DNA of 64,000 nt from DATGMS01 sp035303945 (GTDB taxonomy: Bacteria > Bacteroidota > Bacteroidia > Cytophagales > Cyclobacteriaceae): NCBI GenBank assembly GCA_035303945.1, contig DATGQZ010000024.1:1-64000 (forward strand). Reading direction: 5' to 3'. Each line of letters opens with the position of its first letter. Position 1 is the stretch's first letter. Both the position numbers and the translations under genes were made by a program. Below the pieces are notes generated by a model. The model searched no databases. It was not told where the DNA came from and saw nothing but the letters and a program-made list of their open reading frames with translations. Positions 1 to 8,869 of this stretch are shown here, piece by piece.

Positions 1-2156
1 GGATGAATGAAGTCCACTAAAGAGCGGTTGGGAACACCTTTTCCTTTTTTGCCCTGCTGCCTCAAAAAGCAGAACTTCGCTTTTGGCTGCCCGTCTTCGG
101 GAGAAAGGACTAAAAGGTCATCCTCCACCTTTTTTACGGGATAAATGCCAACAACTGCCTTGCCGCTTAGCCACTGCTCCGCAATGATCTTGTCCAGCAT
201 GGCATTGGCATCCTGAACCAGTCTTCTGGCCTCAGCGCCTACTTGAGGATCATCCAGTATTTTGGGATACTTGCCGGAAAGCATCCAGGTGCTAAAAAAG
301 GGTGTCCAGTCCAAGTAGTTACGCACCACCGCAAGATCCAGATCCAATTCCATATTGCCAAGCTGTGCCGGTACCACTGGATCGTAATTGCTCCAGTCAA
401 TGAAAGTCGGATTATTTCTAGCCTCCTCATAACTCACCATTTGCTTTACCTGTTGCTTTGCTGCATGGCTGCTTCGGAGGGTTTGATAGCTTTCTTTGGT
501 GCTGTATTTAAATTTTTCTTTACTTTCTTCACTGATCGCCTCACCTACTATAGGAACGGATTTGGAGGCATCGGCCACGTGTACCACTGTACCACTATAA
601 GCAGGATCGATTTTGACGGCAGTGTGCACCTTGGAAGTGGTCGCCCCACCGATCATCAGGGGTATCTTTACGCCCTGTCTCTCCATTTCCGAAGCTACAT
701 TGACCATCTCGTCTAAAGAGGGCGTGATCAAACCGCTTAAACCAATGACATCCACCTTGTTGGCAATCGCTTCATCTATAATTTTTTGCGCATCCACCAT
801 CACCCCCAGATCGATGATTTGATAGCTGTTACAGGCTAAAACTACCCCTACTATATTTTTGCCGATGTCGTGTACATCTCCTTTTACCGTAGCCAAAAGT
901 ACTTTTTTTAATCCGGATCCTTGATTTTCGTCAAAGTCTGCGTCCCCGGCCTTAGGCATAAAGGGTTCCAGGTAAGCTACAGATTTCTTCATCACCCTTG
1001 CGCTCTTCACTACTTGGGGAAGAAACATTTTACCTTCGCCGAACAAGTCTCCTACCACGTTCATACCATCCATCAAAGGACCCTCAATGACCTTTAGGGG
1101 ATTGCCGTATTTAAGCCTTGCTTCTTCTGTATCTTCAATAATATAATCGATGATGCCCTTGACCAAGGCATGTTCAATACGCTTTTCAACGGGTTCAGCC
1201 CGCCAGGCATCATTGACTTTTTCAACTTTGTCTTTTGCTTTTACCGTCTCGGCAAATTCCAACAATCGCTCGGTGGCATCCTCTCTTCTGTTCCAAAGCA
1301 CATCCTCCACCCGTTCGAGCAGGTCCTTGGGAATATCGTCATACACTTCAAGCATGCTGGGGTTTACAATTCCCATGTCCATGCCGTGTTGAATGGCGTG
1401 GTAAAGAAATACCGCATGCATCGCCTCTCTCACGGGGTTGTTGCCTCTAAAAGAGAAGCTGACATTGCTCACCCCTCCGCTGACTTTGGCGCCTTTCAAA
1501 TTTTCTTTGATCCATTTGGTGGCTTTGAAAAAGTCAACGGCATTGTTTTTATGTTCGTCCATTCCTGTTGCCACAGGAAAGATATTGGGATCAAAAATGA
1601 TGTCGTAAGGATTGAACTTTACCTTTTGGGTCAAGATGTCATAACTCCTCTTACAGATCTCTATGCGCCTTTCGTAGGTATCGGCCTGTCCTTTTTCATC
1701 GAAAGCCATGACCACCACCGCGGCACCGAAGCGCTTGATGGTTTTGGCCTGGTGTATAAATTCTTCTTCCCCATTTTTCAGGCTGATCGAGTTGACGATA
1801 CCTTTTCCCTGCACACACTTTAACCCAGCTAGAATTATATTCCACTTGGAGCTATCGATCATGATGGGAATTCTGCTGATCTCGGGCTCGGAAGCGATTA
1901 AGTTTAAAAATTTGACCATGGCATGTTCCCCGTCAAGCATCCCTTCGTCCATGCAGACATCCAGGATCTGCGCGCCTCCTCGTACTTGCTCTACCGCCAC
2001 TTCCAAGGCCTCATTGTAGTCTCCATTAAGGATCAACCGGGCAAACTTCTTGGAGCCGGTGATATTGGTCCTTTCACCTATATTTACAAAATTCAATTCT
2101 GGCGTGAAGATCAAAGGTTCCAGGCCAGACAGTTTTAGTTCTTGTTGAATTGCCAT
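1..2156 (-). CDS. metH: Methionine synthase, folate/cobalamin/activation part (split MetH), C-terminus off the left edge
   Basis: This is the C-terminal two thirds of a cobalamin-dependent methionine synthase, which moves a methyl group from methyl-tetrahydrofolate through B12 to homocysteine in the cytoplasm. About 718 codons are present; the frame is open to base 1, inside the activation (AdoMet-binding) domain. Visible order: pterin-binding domain (about residues 1-290, opening with the motif NIGERTNITGSKKFA), helical cap (about 320-410), Rossmann B12 domain with the cobalt-ligand motif DVHDIG (His about 429), then the start of the activation domain. The homocysteine-binding module is missing here and is encoded by the separate gene just upstream, with a 3-base gap, so the two polypeptides must act together. 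Both lie downstream of the SAM-I riboswitch. Start: the first ATG after the upstream stop, which leads straight into the pterin domain. Confidence 0.95.
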   Translation of the reverse strand, partial: MAIQQELKLSGLEPLIFTPELNFVNIGERTNITGSKKFARLILNGDYNEALEVAVEQVRGGAQILDVCMDEGMLDGEHAMVKFLNLIASEPEISRIPIMIDSSKWNIILAGLKCVQGKGIVNSISLKNGEEEFIHQAKTIKRFGAAVVVMAFDEKGQADTYERRIEICKRSYDILTQKVKFNPYDIIFDPNIFPVATGMDEHKNNAVDFFKATKWIKENLKGAKVSGGVSNVSFSFRGNNPVREAMHAVFLYHAIQHGMDMGIVNPSMLEVYDDIPKDLLERVEDVLWNRREDATERLLEFAETVKAKDKVEKVNDAWRAEPVEKRIEHALVKGIIDYIIEDTEEARLKYGNPLKVIEGPLMDGMNVVGDLFGEGKMFLPQVVKSARVMKKSVAYLEPFMPKAGDADFDENQGSGLKKVLLATVKGDVHDIGKNIVGVVLACNSYQIIDLGVMVDAQKIIDEAIANKVDVIGLSGLITPSLDEMVNVASEMERQGVKIPLMIGGATTSKVHTAVKIDPAYSGTVVHVADASKSVPIVGEAISEESKEKFKYSTKESYQTLRSSHAAKQQVKQMVSYEEARNNPTFIDWSNYDPVVPAQLGNMELDLDLAVVRNYLDWTPFFSTWMLSGKYPKILDDPQVGAEARRLVQDANAMLDKIIAEQWLSGKAVVGIYPVKKVEDDLLVLSPEDGQPKAKFCFLRQQGKKGKGVPNRSLVDFIH

Positions 2157-2159
2157 GAT

Positions 2160-3203
2160 TTAGTCCTCGATTAAAACCTGATCGAATTGCCTTGGTCTAT
2201 ACTTTTTGGCAGTTTGTGCCAAGGCTGCTATATGCTCAGGCGTGGTGCCACAGCAACCACCCAAAATATTGATCCAGCCTTCCTTCAGAAAATCCTCAAC
2301 AAGATGGGCCATCTCTTCCGCATCTTGATCATATTGGCCAAACTCATTGGGTAGGCCAGCATTAGGATAGGCACTGACGAGGAAGGGAGCCTTTTCTGCC
2401 AATACCTTGAGGTAAGGGCGGAGCTCTTTAGCGCCCAAGGCACAGTTGAGACCAACGCTAAGCAGGGGTACATGAGAGACGGAAATTAAAAAGGCCTCTG
2501 TGGTTTGACCTGATAAGGTTCGTCCTGATGCGTCGGTAATCGTGCCAGACACCATAATGGGTATGGCTCCATCTTCAGGATCCAAGGGTAGGTTTCTTTC
2601 TTCAAAGACATCCTGTATGGCAAAAAGCGCAGCCTTTGCATTTAGGGTATCAAAAATAGTTTCTACCAGCAGGATATCCACGCCACCATCCAAGAGCCCC
2701 CGTACCTGCTCCGCATAGGCAGTTGCCAATTGATCAAATGTAATGGCTCTGAAGCCGGGGTCGTTAACATCCGGAGAGATTGAAGCAGTCCGATTGGTAG
2801 GTCCGATAGCTCCTGCCACAAATCTCGGCTGATCCGGTGTCTTATTCGATTGTCCAAAAGCAACTTCTTTGGCAAGCTTAGCCGACTCCAAATTTAGCTG
2901 ATAGGCCAGATGTCCCAAATCATAATCCTCTTGGGCAATGGATGTACTGCTAAAGGTATTCGTTTCGATAATATCTGCTCCACTATCCAGATAGGCCTGA
3001 TGGATCGCTTTGATGATATCGGGCCTGCTCAGGGAGAGTAAATCATTGTTCCCTTTGAGGGATTTGGGGTGCTCCCTTAGCTCAGGTGTCCTGAAATCCT
3101 CCTCCGAAAGCTTGTACCGCTGAATCATGGTGCCCATGGCTCCATCCAGGATGAGGATTTTTTGCTTAAGCTGTTGGAGTAATAATGCAGTGCTCTTGTT
3201 CAT
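2160..3203 (-). CDS. Homocysteine S-methyltransferase module of split MetH
   Basis: A 347-residue homocysteine/betaine methyltransferase-type TIM barrel, equivalent to the N-terminal module of full-length MetH. The start of the mature fold is clear (ILDGAMGTMIQ). The three expected zinc-ligand cysteines are seen: C254 in GLNCALGA and C317/C318 in GGCCGTTPEH. It should bind and activate homocysteine as thiolate and take the methyl group from the B12 module encoded by the next gene, 3 bases downstream. A stand-alone MmuM-type enzyme would be an alternative, but the direct linkage to the remaining MetH modules and the shared SAM riboswitch make split methionine synthase the better call. Confidence 0.93.
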   Translation of the reverse strand: MNKSTALLLQQLKQKILILDGAMGTMIQRYKLSEEDFRTPELREHPKSLKGNNDLLSLSRPDIIKAIHQAYLDSGADIIETNTFSSTSIAQEDYDLGHLAYQLNLESAKLAKEVAFGQSNKTPDQPRFVAGAIGPTNRTASISPDVNDPGFRAITFDQLATAYAEQVRGLLDGGVDILLVETIFDTLNAKAALFAIQDVFEERNLPLDPEDGAIPIMVSGTITDASGRTLSGQTTEAFLISVSHVPLLSVGLNCALGAKELRPYLKVLAEKAPFLVSAYPNAGLPNEFGQYDQDAEEMAHLVEDFLKEGWINILGGCCGTTPEHIAALAQTAKKYRPRQFDQVLIED

Positions 3204-3216
3204 GCTCTTTCTGATT

Positions 3217-3232
3217 AAAAAAACTTATCGAG
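3217..3232 (-). promoter_or_regulatory. Candidate expression platform of the SAM riboswitch
   Basis: On the minus strand CTCGATAAG (3232-3224) is followed by seven T (3223-3217). This nonamer is perfectly complementary to CTTATCGAG at the very 5' end of the aptamer (3361-3353), so it can compete with P1 and the adjoining joint. The T-run suggests a termination step just ahead of the start codon at 3203. The pairing is seen directly; the switching role is inferred. Confidence 0.5.
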
Positions 3233-3265
3233 CATCTTCGGAAGAAAAATATAGCTATTTCTACC

Positions 3266-3361
3266 GCTCATCTTTTCCTGAATAATCAGGACGGGAGTTA
3301 GCACCTTGTACACAGGTTGCTAAGACGTCATAGGGCCCTTCCCTCGGTCTTTCTCGATAAG
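3266..3361 (-). ncRNA. SAM-I (S-box) riboswitch aptamer in the metH leader
   Basis: On the minus strand the S-box landmarks appear in order: P1 5' strand CTTATC (3361-3356), GAGA joint, P2 (AAGAC with GTCTT), the GAGGGA-like and GGCCC/ATGA core, GCAACC, P3 (ACCT/AAGGT), GTGCTAA and TCCC, P4 hairpin (TCCTGA/TCAGGA), and P1 3' strand GATGAG (3272-3267). P1 pairs over six bases with one G-U. It lies 63 bases upstream of the split methionine synthase operon, as expected for feedback control by S-adenosylmethionine. The aptamer call is firm; the on/off mechanism is less clear (see findings). Confidence 0.93.
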
Positions 3362-3367
3362 CAAGTA

Positions 3368-3375
3368 CAAATATA
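3368..3375 (-). promoter_or_regulatory. Bacteroidota -7 promoter box for the metH operon
   Basis: The minus strand reads TATATTTG, an exact TAnnTTTG match. Its 3' end lies 6 bases before the first base of riboswitch P1, so transcription would begin almost exactly at the aptamer. The only TTG upstream (3392-3390) has a 14-base spacer, shorter than usual, so the -33 element is uncertain. Confidence 0.7.
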
Positions 3376-3488
3376 GGAGGAATACTAAGCAATTCTAATT
3401 TTTCAGGAAAATTGTTGGTAATCAGGTGTTGAGGATCGACACCCCTTATAGATCCTCACATAAAGCCATCTAAGGCATTTTAAAAAAC

Positions 3489-4802
3489 TCAAGGTTTGAT
3501 TCCTATCCCTAACTGGAGATATGGCCCCCCCATGTATTTTTTCATATTTAGATCAGTCAGGGTATAGTGACTAAGGGGCAATTCGTAGCCGGCATAAACT
3601 GATCCAACAATATCAAAGACCGCATCCTGGGAAATTGGCATTTGGTAAGCCAAATAAACCTCCGGCTTCGCCATAAATCCCCAGTCCTTCAAATTACCAT
3701 CATGATCCGGTTCTTCAAACAGCCTGGGAAATTCCGGTTTGCCCACTTCTGCCATTAAGGTGTAGCGAACATTTCCATAGCCTACGCCTCCCAGCACTCC
3801 CAGTTCCCAACTTCTTCCTTCAAAAAGTTTTCTTCCCAGATTGCCATAAATACGGACGCTGTTGAGGGTATGACTATACTGCTCATTCGCCTTTCCTTTT
3901 TGAGATAGGTTATACACATCCAAACCGTATAAACGACCCCTGTTTTCGCCAATGATTTTTAAACCCACATTATGGGGATGGCCTGCAATGGGATTGTAGC
4001 CGTGCTGTTCCAATACCTCATTTAAAGTATTGGGCTTGGTCAGGTGGTTGCCATAAAATATATGCGCCGTCAAGCTGGCATCTCTATAGAAGAAATTTTC
4101 CTGCGGTAGCGCAATGCCCGCGCCTAGCCGTAAAAAAGCCCCACTCTGGATATTGTCAAAGGAAATACCCCGGTTGTTCCAAGCATTTTCGAAGGGACTA
4201 AAGGAGTAGCCGACCTTACCGACCAATTCAAAAGCCTCCTCCCAGCCGGGAATGTTTAGATGATACCCCAACTGAAAACCAATTTCAGTTAAAAAACCAC
4301 CCATATTCAGCGTACCCTTATGTAGGTCGTTCTGGCGGATGATAAAGCCGTGGGCGGGATTGTCCAAAAATTCAGAAATAGGCTTTCCCCCGATATCTTT
4401 TAACATCTCAAAATTGAGATAACCCAAGCCCAGCGACATGTAGTGGATCAACTGAAAGGTCTGATCTACCTCTGTAAATGCATAGCCTACATTGACATAA
4501 AGCCGCGTGGACCGATAGTCGATCTGATAGTCCCTAAAGTCGGAGGTCGGTCCGTTATTGTGGATCAGCTCCGCCCCCAATACAAAATCGTTAAAACGGT
4601 TTTGGTAAGCCATTCCAAAAGAATTGTATCCTTTCCTAAGCGGAGAAAGCCCCTTGGTAGCCAGCATTTCATTGAAATCACGGATGTTAGCACCAGAAGG
4701 ACCATAAAGAAAATGAAGGCTCGACCGCTGGTTTTTTGCATCTTGGGCTGTGGCAACTTGCAGGCCCATCCATAAGATCAATACAAAATTGAGGAATTTC
4801 AT
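3489..4802 (-). CDS. Predicted outer-membrane beta-barrel protein, function unknown
   Basis: A 437-residue exported protein. Residues 1-20 form a signal peptide ending at VATAQ. The rest is rich in alternating aromatic and polar strands with glycine turns, including repeated SLGLGYLNF- and GVGYGN-like segments, and ends in a strand finishing GIGIKP, which suits an outer-membrane barrel. No catalytic motif was recognised. An in-frame ATG 21 bases upstream (4823) was rejected because it sits in a promoter box (4821-4828) and would put seven non-signal residues before the signal peptide. It is separated from the metH promoter by about 110 bases and from the hybrid kinase by about 120, so it is probably a single-gene unit. 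Confidence 0.7.
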   Translation of the reverse strand: MKFLNFVLILWMGLQVATAQDAKNQRSSLHFLYGPSGANIRDFNEMLATKGLSPLRKGYNSFGMAYQNRFNDFVLGAELIHNNGPTSDFRDYQIDYRSTRLYVNVGYAFTEVDQTFQLIHYMSLGLGYLNFEMLKDIGGKPISEFLDNPAHGFIIRQNDLHKGTLNMGGFLTEIGFQLGYHLNIPGWEEAFELVGKVGYSFSPFENAWNNRGISFDNIQSGAFLRLGAGIALPQENFFYRDASLTAHIFYGNHLTKPNTLNEVLEQHGYNPIAGHPHNVGLKIIGENRGRLYGLDVYNLSQKGKANEQYSHTLNSVRIYGNLGRKLFEGRSWELGVLGGVGYGNVRYTLMAEVGKPEFPRLFEEPDHDGNLKDWGFMAKPEVYLAYQMPISQDAVFDIVGSVYAGYELPLSHYTLTDLNMKKYMGGPYLQLGIGIKP

Positions 4803-4820
4803 TCGGTTACAACTTGGCAC

Positions 4821-4828
4821 CAAAATTA
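4821..4828 (-). promoter_or_regulatory. -7 box deciding the start of the barrel gene
   Basis: The minus strand reads TAATTTTG, an exact TAnnTTTG match ending 19 bases before the ATG at 4802. Transcription would start about 10-14 bases before that ATG, so the upstream ATG at 4823, inside the box, cannot be used from this promoter. No convincing -33 element was seen. Confidence 0.5.
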
Positions 4829-4925
4829 AGCTTTATATACAAGGAAAACAGCCAATTGTTCAAAAATATAGCCAGAGCTCAGCCTCGCAGGGCGGGAATA
4901 GCTACAGCTGGTAGCTGCTTTGTAT

Positions 4926-7190
4926 CTATAAATACTTGATCAGCTTACTCAACAGATCGTCGGGTATAAATGGTTTGGAAATAAAATCATCTATTCCGGC
5001 AACCTCTAGTTGGTCTTTAACTTCCTCAAAGGAAGAAGCCGTGAGGGCAATGATGGGAATATCGCATTTTACCGTATCACTAAGATTTCTGATATAAGAG
5101 GCTACTTCAAAACCGTTTTTTTGCGGCATCTGCAGGTCCAATAAAAGAATATCGAAATCGGTGCTGTCGTATAACTGTATGGCTTCTTCTCCGTCGGCAG
5201 CAAAAACCAATTGCCCCACTTCCCATTTTAGCAGGATTTTCTTCAGCATCATCTGGTTCACCAGATTGTCTTCGGCGACCAGCACCTTGATATTACCAAG
5301 ATCTTTAGCTGTTCGCGGCGAATTCTCTACCCCCAGCCTGTGTTTTTTTCTTACTTGATTAAAAGTAATGTCAAATTGGAATATTGATCCTTGGCCGGGA
5401 ACCGACTGCACGACCATCCTGGATTTAAACAAATCAATCAGCTTCTTGACAATAGCTAAACCCAGGCCGGTTCCTCCGTATTTGCGGGTGGTATTGGTAC
5501 TTGCTTGGGAAAAGGCCTCAAATATCATATCAACCTTGTCGGCAGGGATGCCGATGCCCGTGTCTTCAAATACAAAGCGGACAGTGACATGCTTCTTTGC
5601 TTGATCAAGAACGGATAGCTTTACTTTGACACTGCCTTCGTCCGTAAACTTAATAGCGTTGGAAAGCAGGTTGTTGATGATTTGCGCCAATCTGACCGGG
5701 TCACCTACTACCTGTTTGGGCAGGGCAGGATCTAACTCTACGATCATGTTGAGGTTCTTCTGCCTTATTTGGTAAGTGCAGGAATGGATAATCCGCTGTA
5801 AAATATCCTGGAGATTGAAAGGTACCTTCTCCAGCTCTATCTTTCCGGATTCCATTTTACTGAAATCCAAGATATTGTTGATAAGTTCCAGCAGATTCTC
5901 CGCCGAAAACTGGAGTGTTTTCAAATTTTCCAATTGATCCTCTCGGGGATTGCCTTCCATCAACAAATGGGTCATGCCAATCACCGCGTTCATAGGGGTG
6001 CGAATTTCATGACTCATGACAGACAGGAACTGCGATTTCGCCAATAAGGCTTTTTCAGCTTTTTCCTTGGAGAGGTAGAGTTCCTTTTTGGCTTTTTTCA
6101 GGTTGGAAATATCCCTTGCTATGCCGGTATAATATCGGAAGTTACCCTTTTCGTCATAAATCACCTTACCGTTGGCACTAAACACACAGTATTGACCTTT
6201 CTTGTTTCGGAGTCTGAATTCTACGTAGGGATTGTTTTCAAAAAAATTGACCTCATTACCTTCAAACCCTTCAAATGCCTCCAGATCTTCTGGATGTAGG
6301 ATCTTTCTCACACCGCCACTGATCACTTCATAAGCATCATAGCCCAAAAACTGTTTGATATTGGGAGATATGTAAGTGACCTCCATCCTATTATCAAGCG
6401 AGAATATGATTTCGGTAGATTCCTCCACAAGGCTTCGATATTTTTGCTCACTTTTCTGAAGGTCTTGTCGAATCAAATATTCATTGTAAACATCCCTGAC
6501 GATGCCCAGTACATAACATACTTCAGCATTGTGCATGATGGGCTTTGCCGTAAGCTCATATACCCGCTTCATGTAGAAAAGTTCTTTGCTAACCGTACGT
6601 CTCTCTTCTATGGCGCGGAGCACAAGGGGCCGAATCTCTTCAAGATTCGTGGTGTGGACATCCTGAAGATTCTTTCCCTCGAAATAGGTCCTATCCATGC
6701 CCCAATATTTAAAGTTAGGACCCTCTGCCATCAGGTAGTTTAGCTCCCTATCAATAAGGAAAATGTTAGTCAAGGGAATGTTGCCCGCCAAAAATCTGAA
6801 TTTATCGATTTCATCTGCTTTGAAAAACGTATGGGATACGTTCTGGTCTTCCTGCCGGGAAGACTGCAATAGATGGCCTATTGCCATACTGGTTCCGGGG
6901 GCTGAGCTGGAGGAAATATCTATAAAACTCCATCGACATATCAAGTTAGTCCCCTCTTGGCTGTAGGGCAATTCAAAAAATCGATGCTCTGCCAATTCTC
7001 CTGTTCTAAAAAAGTTTGACAGTTCGGTTCTTACATCATCTGTGAAAAAAAGCTGCTCCCAACTTTTGGAACGGACAAGTTCCCTAGCTTTAGCATTTGA
7101 ACAGATAATTTCCGAACTGTTGAAAACAACCACTAAAGCCTCTATCTCCTCGATAATCCTAGAGGTGTTAAACCCATTGAAATCAACCAT
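4926..7190 (-). CDS. Hybrid sensor histidine kinase with PAS domains and receiver
   Basis: A 754-residue cytoplasmic hybrid kinase. Order: an N-terminal PAS-like region (about 1-110), PAS domains at about 140-255 and 262-375 (the latter with a PAC-type ending YYTGIARDIS), HisKA with H-box SHEIRTPMN (phospho-acceptor His394), HATPase_c (N-box about 510, G1 DTGIGIP, G2 GGTGLGLAI), and a C-terminal receiver from about 635 with phospho-acceptor Asp685 in LLDLQMPQ. There is no transmembrane segment or signal peptide, so it should sense an intracellular signal or ligand through the PAS domains. No cognate regulator is adjacent; the built-in receiver may feed a phosphorelay elsewhere. The signal cannot be told from the sequence. 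Confidence 0.9.
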   Translation of the reverse strand: MVDFNGFNTSRIIEEIEALVVVFNSSEIICSNAKARELVRSKSWEQLFFTDDVRTELSNFFRTGELAEHRFFELPYSQEGTNLICRWSFIDISSSSAPGTSMAIGHLLQSSRQEDQNVSHTFFKADEIDKFRFLAGNIPLTNIFLIDRELNYLMAEGPNFKYWGMDRTYFEGKNLQDVHTTNLEEIRPLVLRAIEERRTVSKELFYMKRVYELTAKPIMHNAEVCYVLGIVRDVYNEYLIRQDLQKSEQKYRSLVEESTEIIFSLDNRMEVTYISPNIKQFLGYDAYEVISGGVRKILHPEDLEAFEGFEGNEVNFFENNPYVEFRLRNKKGQYCVFSANGKVIYDEKGNFRYYTGIARDISNLKKAKKELYLSKEKAEKALLAKSQFLSVMSHEIRTPMNAVIGMTHLLMEGNPREDQLENLKTLQFSAENLLELINNILDFSKMESGKIELEKVPFNLQDILQRIIHSCTYQIRQKNLNMIVELDPALPKQVVGDPVRLAQIINNLLSNAIKFTDEGSVKVKLSVLDQAKKHVTVRFVFEDTGIGIPADKVDMIFEAFSQASTNTTRKYGGTGLGLAIVKKLIDLFKSRMVVQSVPGQGSIFQFDITFNQVRKKHRLGVENSPRTAKDLGNIKVLVAEDNLVNQMMLKKILLKWEVGQLVFAADGEEAIQLYDSTDFDILLLDLQMPQKNGFEVASYIRNLSDTVKCDIPIIALTASSFEEVKDQLEVAGIDDFISKPFIPDDLLSKLIKYL

Positions 7191-7484
7191 TCATTTGCCT
7201 ATTAATCTCGTGCTGCTTCTGGTAGGAAAACGTCATTCACCTCCAGCAAATAGTTCTGCCAGTCTAAATGGTTTAACCCTAAGATACTGCACGCTTGATA
7301 ATCTATTCCATATATTATTTAAAAAGTAATCAAAAATAAGATAATGATTACGAATTAAAAAGGTTATGTGCGATATCCCTAAAAATCTTTTTTATACCAT
7401 CAAAATTGTTGTTGAAACCCTTATCCCTTCCCGGACAGCACATCCACCAAGTTGTTGAAAATGAGATAATTGCAAAAGGCACAT
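7191..7484. other. Intergenic region upstream of the hybrid kinase
   Basis: 294 bases with no supported gene. The minus strand carries TATTTTTG (7338-7331), an exact TAnnTTTG match that could start the hybrid kinase transcript with a leader of about 130 bases; no -33 element is evident. No terminator hairpin was recognised after the DUF819 gene, so read-through is possible. Confidence 0.35.
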
Positions 7485-8738
7485 TTATAAATGAAATACC
7501 CACTGTAATAATAAGCCACAAAGGTAGGCGCCATAAGTACCTGCTGCATAGCCAAACACTGCCAACAATACCCCTACCGGCGCCAATGCGGAGTGAAAGG
7601 CTGTAGCCACAATAGGCGCTGAGGCTGCACCTCCGATGTTGGCTTGGGAGCCCACTGCTACAAAAAAGAAGGGTGCTTTGATCGCATAGGCTACTGCAAG
7701 CATGATGATCATATGCACGGCGATCCAGACAATCCCAACCATAAACAAAGTTGGATTGTTAAAGATAGCTGTAAGATCCATTTGCATCCCAATGGTAGCC
7801 ACTAATACATACAACAGTACACTGCCTAATCTGGAAGCTCCCACTCCTTCGAGGTCACGGGCTCTGGTAAAGGACAAAATCAAGCCACCTGTCGTGGCTA
7901 TAACAACAATCCAAAAGAAAGTTGAATCCAGCGAGTATTGATCCAAATGGGGATAGTTTTTTCCTATCCAAGGGGCGATGAAATTGGCAAGAAAATGGGA
8001 AATTCCAGTGATTCCAAACCCTACCCCCAGCACCTTGATGGTATCTGCGGTACTGGGTATCTGCAAAATGCCAGCCCTGTATTTTTCTACCTTGTTTTTG
8101 AGGTCATGGATGGCCGAACTATCTGCCCGAAAAAAGTTATCCACCTTTTTGGAGATTCCCGTACCATACAACAATATGGCCAACCAAATATTGGCAACGA
8201 TAACATCCACAGCGATCATCTGACTAAATAAGGTGGGGCTGGCACCAAACACCTCCAACATGGCAGTTTGGTTAGCACCTCCTCCTATCCAACTTCCAGC
8301 TACTGTAGCAAGGCCCCGCCACACCTCGTCAGCTCCGGTTCCGGCAATGACATCTGGTACAAAAAAAGAAACTGTCAATAAGGCAATAGGTCCACCGATG
8401 ATTACGCCTACCGTACCTGCCAAGAACATGATAAGCGCCTTGGGTCCCAGTTTTAAAATGCCTTTAAAATCTATGCTGAGCGTAAAAAGAACAAGAGAGG
8501 CAGGCAACAGGTATCGGGATGCCATGGCGTACAAACCAGAATTTTCTCCAGATATAATACCCAATGTGTTTAACAAACCGGGCAAAAAATAACAAAGTAG
8601 CAAGGAAGGGATGAAAGTGTAAAATTTTGCCCAAAATGAATTTTTGCTGGATGAAGTGGTGAAGACTAGGGCTAAAATAGCCATTAATATCCCAAATACT
8701 ACCGCATCATCCGTAATTAACGCTCCTTGTTCCTGCAT
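7485..8738 (-). CDS. DUF819 family polytopic membrane protein
   Basis: A 417-residue inner-membrane protein with about ten hydrophobic segments and the glycine-rich stretches typical of DUF819 (YjcL-like) proteins, such as GSWIGGGANQTAM and the C-terminal VGSQANIGGAASAPIVATAF. The family resembles secondary transporters, but its substrate is not established. The start is placed at MQEQGALITDD; a longer reading frame begins 27 codons upstream, but that extension looks unlike the family and is probably not translated. It is a single gene between the hybrid kinase and a lipoprotein gene on the same strand. Confidence 0.85.
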   Translation of the reverse strand: MQEQGALITDDAVVFGILMAILALVFTTSSSKNSFWAKFYTFIPSLLLCYFLPGLLNTLGIISGENSGLYAMASRYLLPASLVLFTLSIDFKGILKLGPKALIMFLAGTVGVIIGGPIALLTVSFFVPDVIAGTGADEVWRGLATVAGSWIGGGANQTAMLEVFGASPTLFSQMIAVDVIVANIWLAILLYGTGISKKVDNFFRADSSAIHDLKNKVEKYRAGILQIPSTADTIKVLGVGFGITGISHFLANFIAPWIGKNYPHLDQYSLDSTFFWIVVIATTGGLILSFTRARDLEGVGASRLGSVLLYVLVATIGMQMDLTAIFNNPTLFMVGIVWIAVHMIIMLAVAYAIKAPFFFVAVGSQANIGGAASAPIVATAFHSALAPVGVLLAVFGYAAGTYGAYLCGLLLQWVFHL

Positions 8739-8869
8739 TATGTGTCTTTTTATACCACATAAATACAGTAAAAGTATGTATTCACAAAATCGAAAGGCGT
8801 CAGGGCGCTCCGGAAACACTTTGATTTCCTTCTATCCGTTCGCAGGCAAGGTCCGCTCACTTCTAGCGA

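Noticed and set aside
243..1823. Plus-strand open frames within the metH region (157 and 217 codons)
   Set aside because: The minus strand encodes a continuous MetH with clear motifs through the same bases; the plus frames are shadows without family features.
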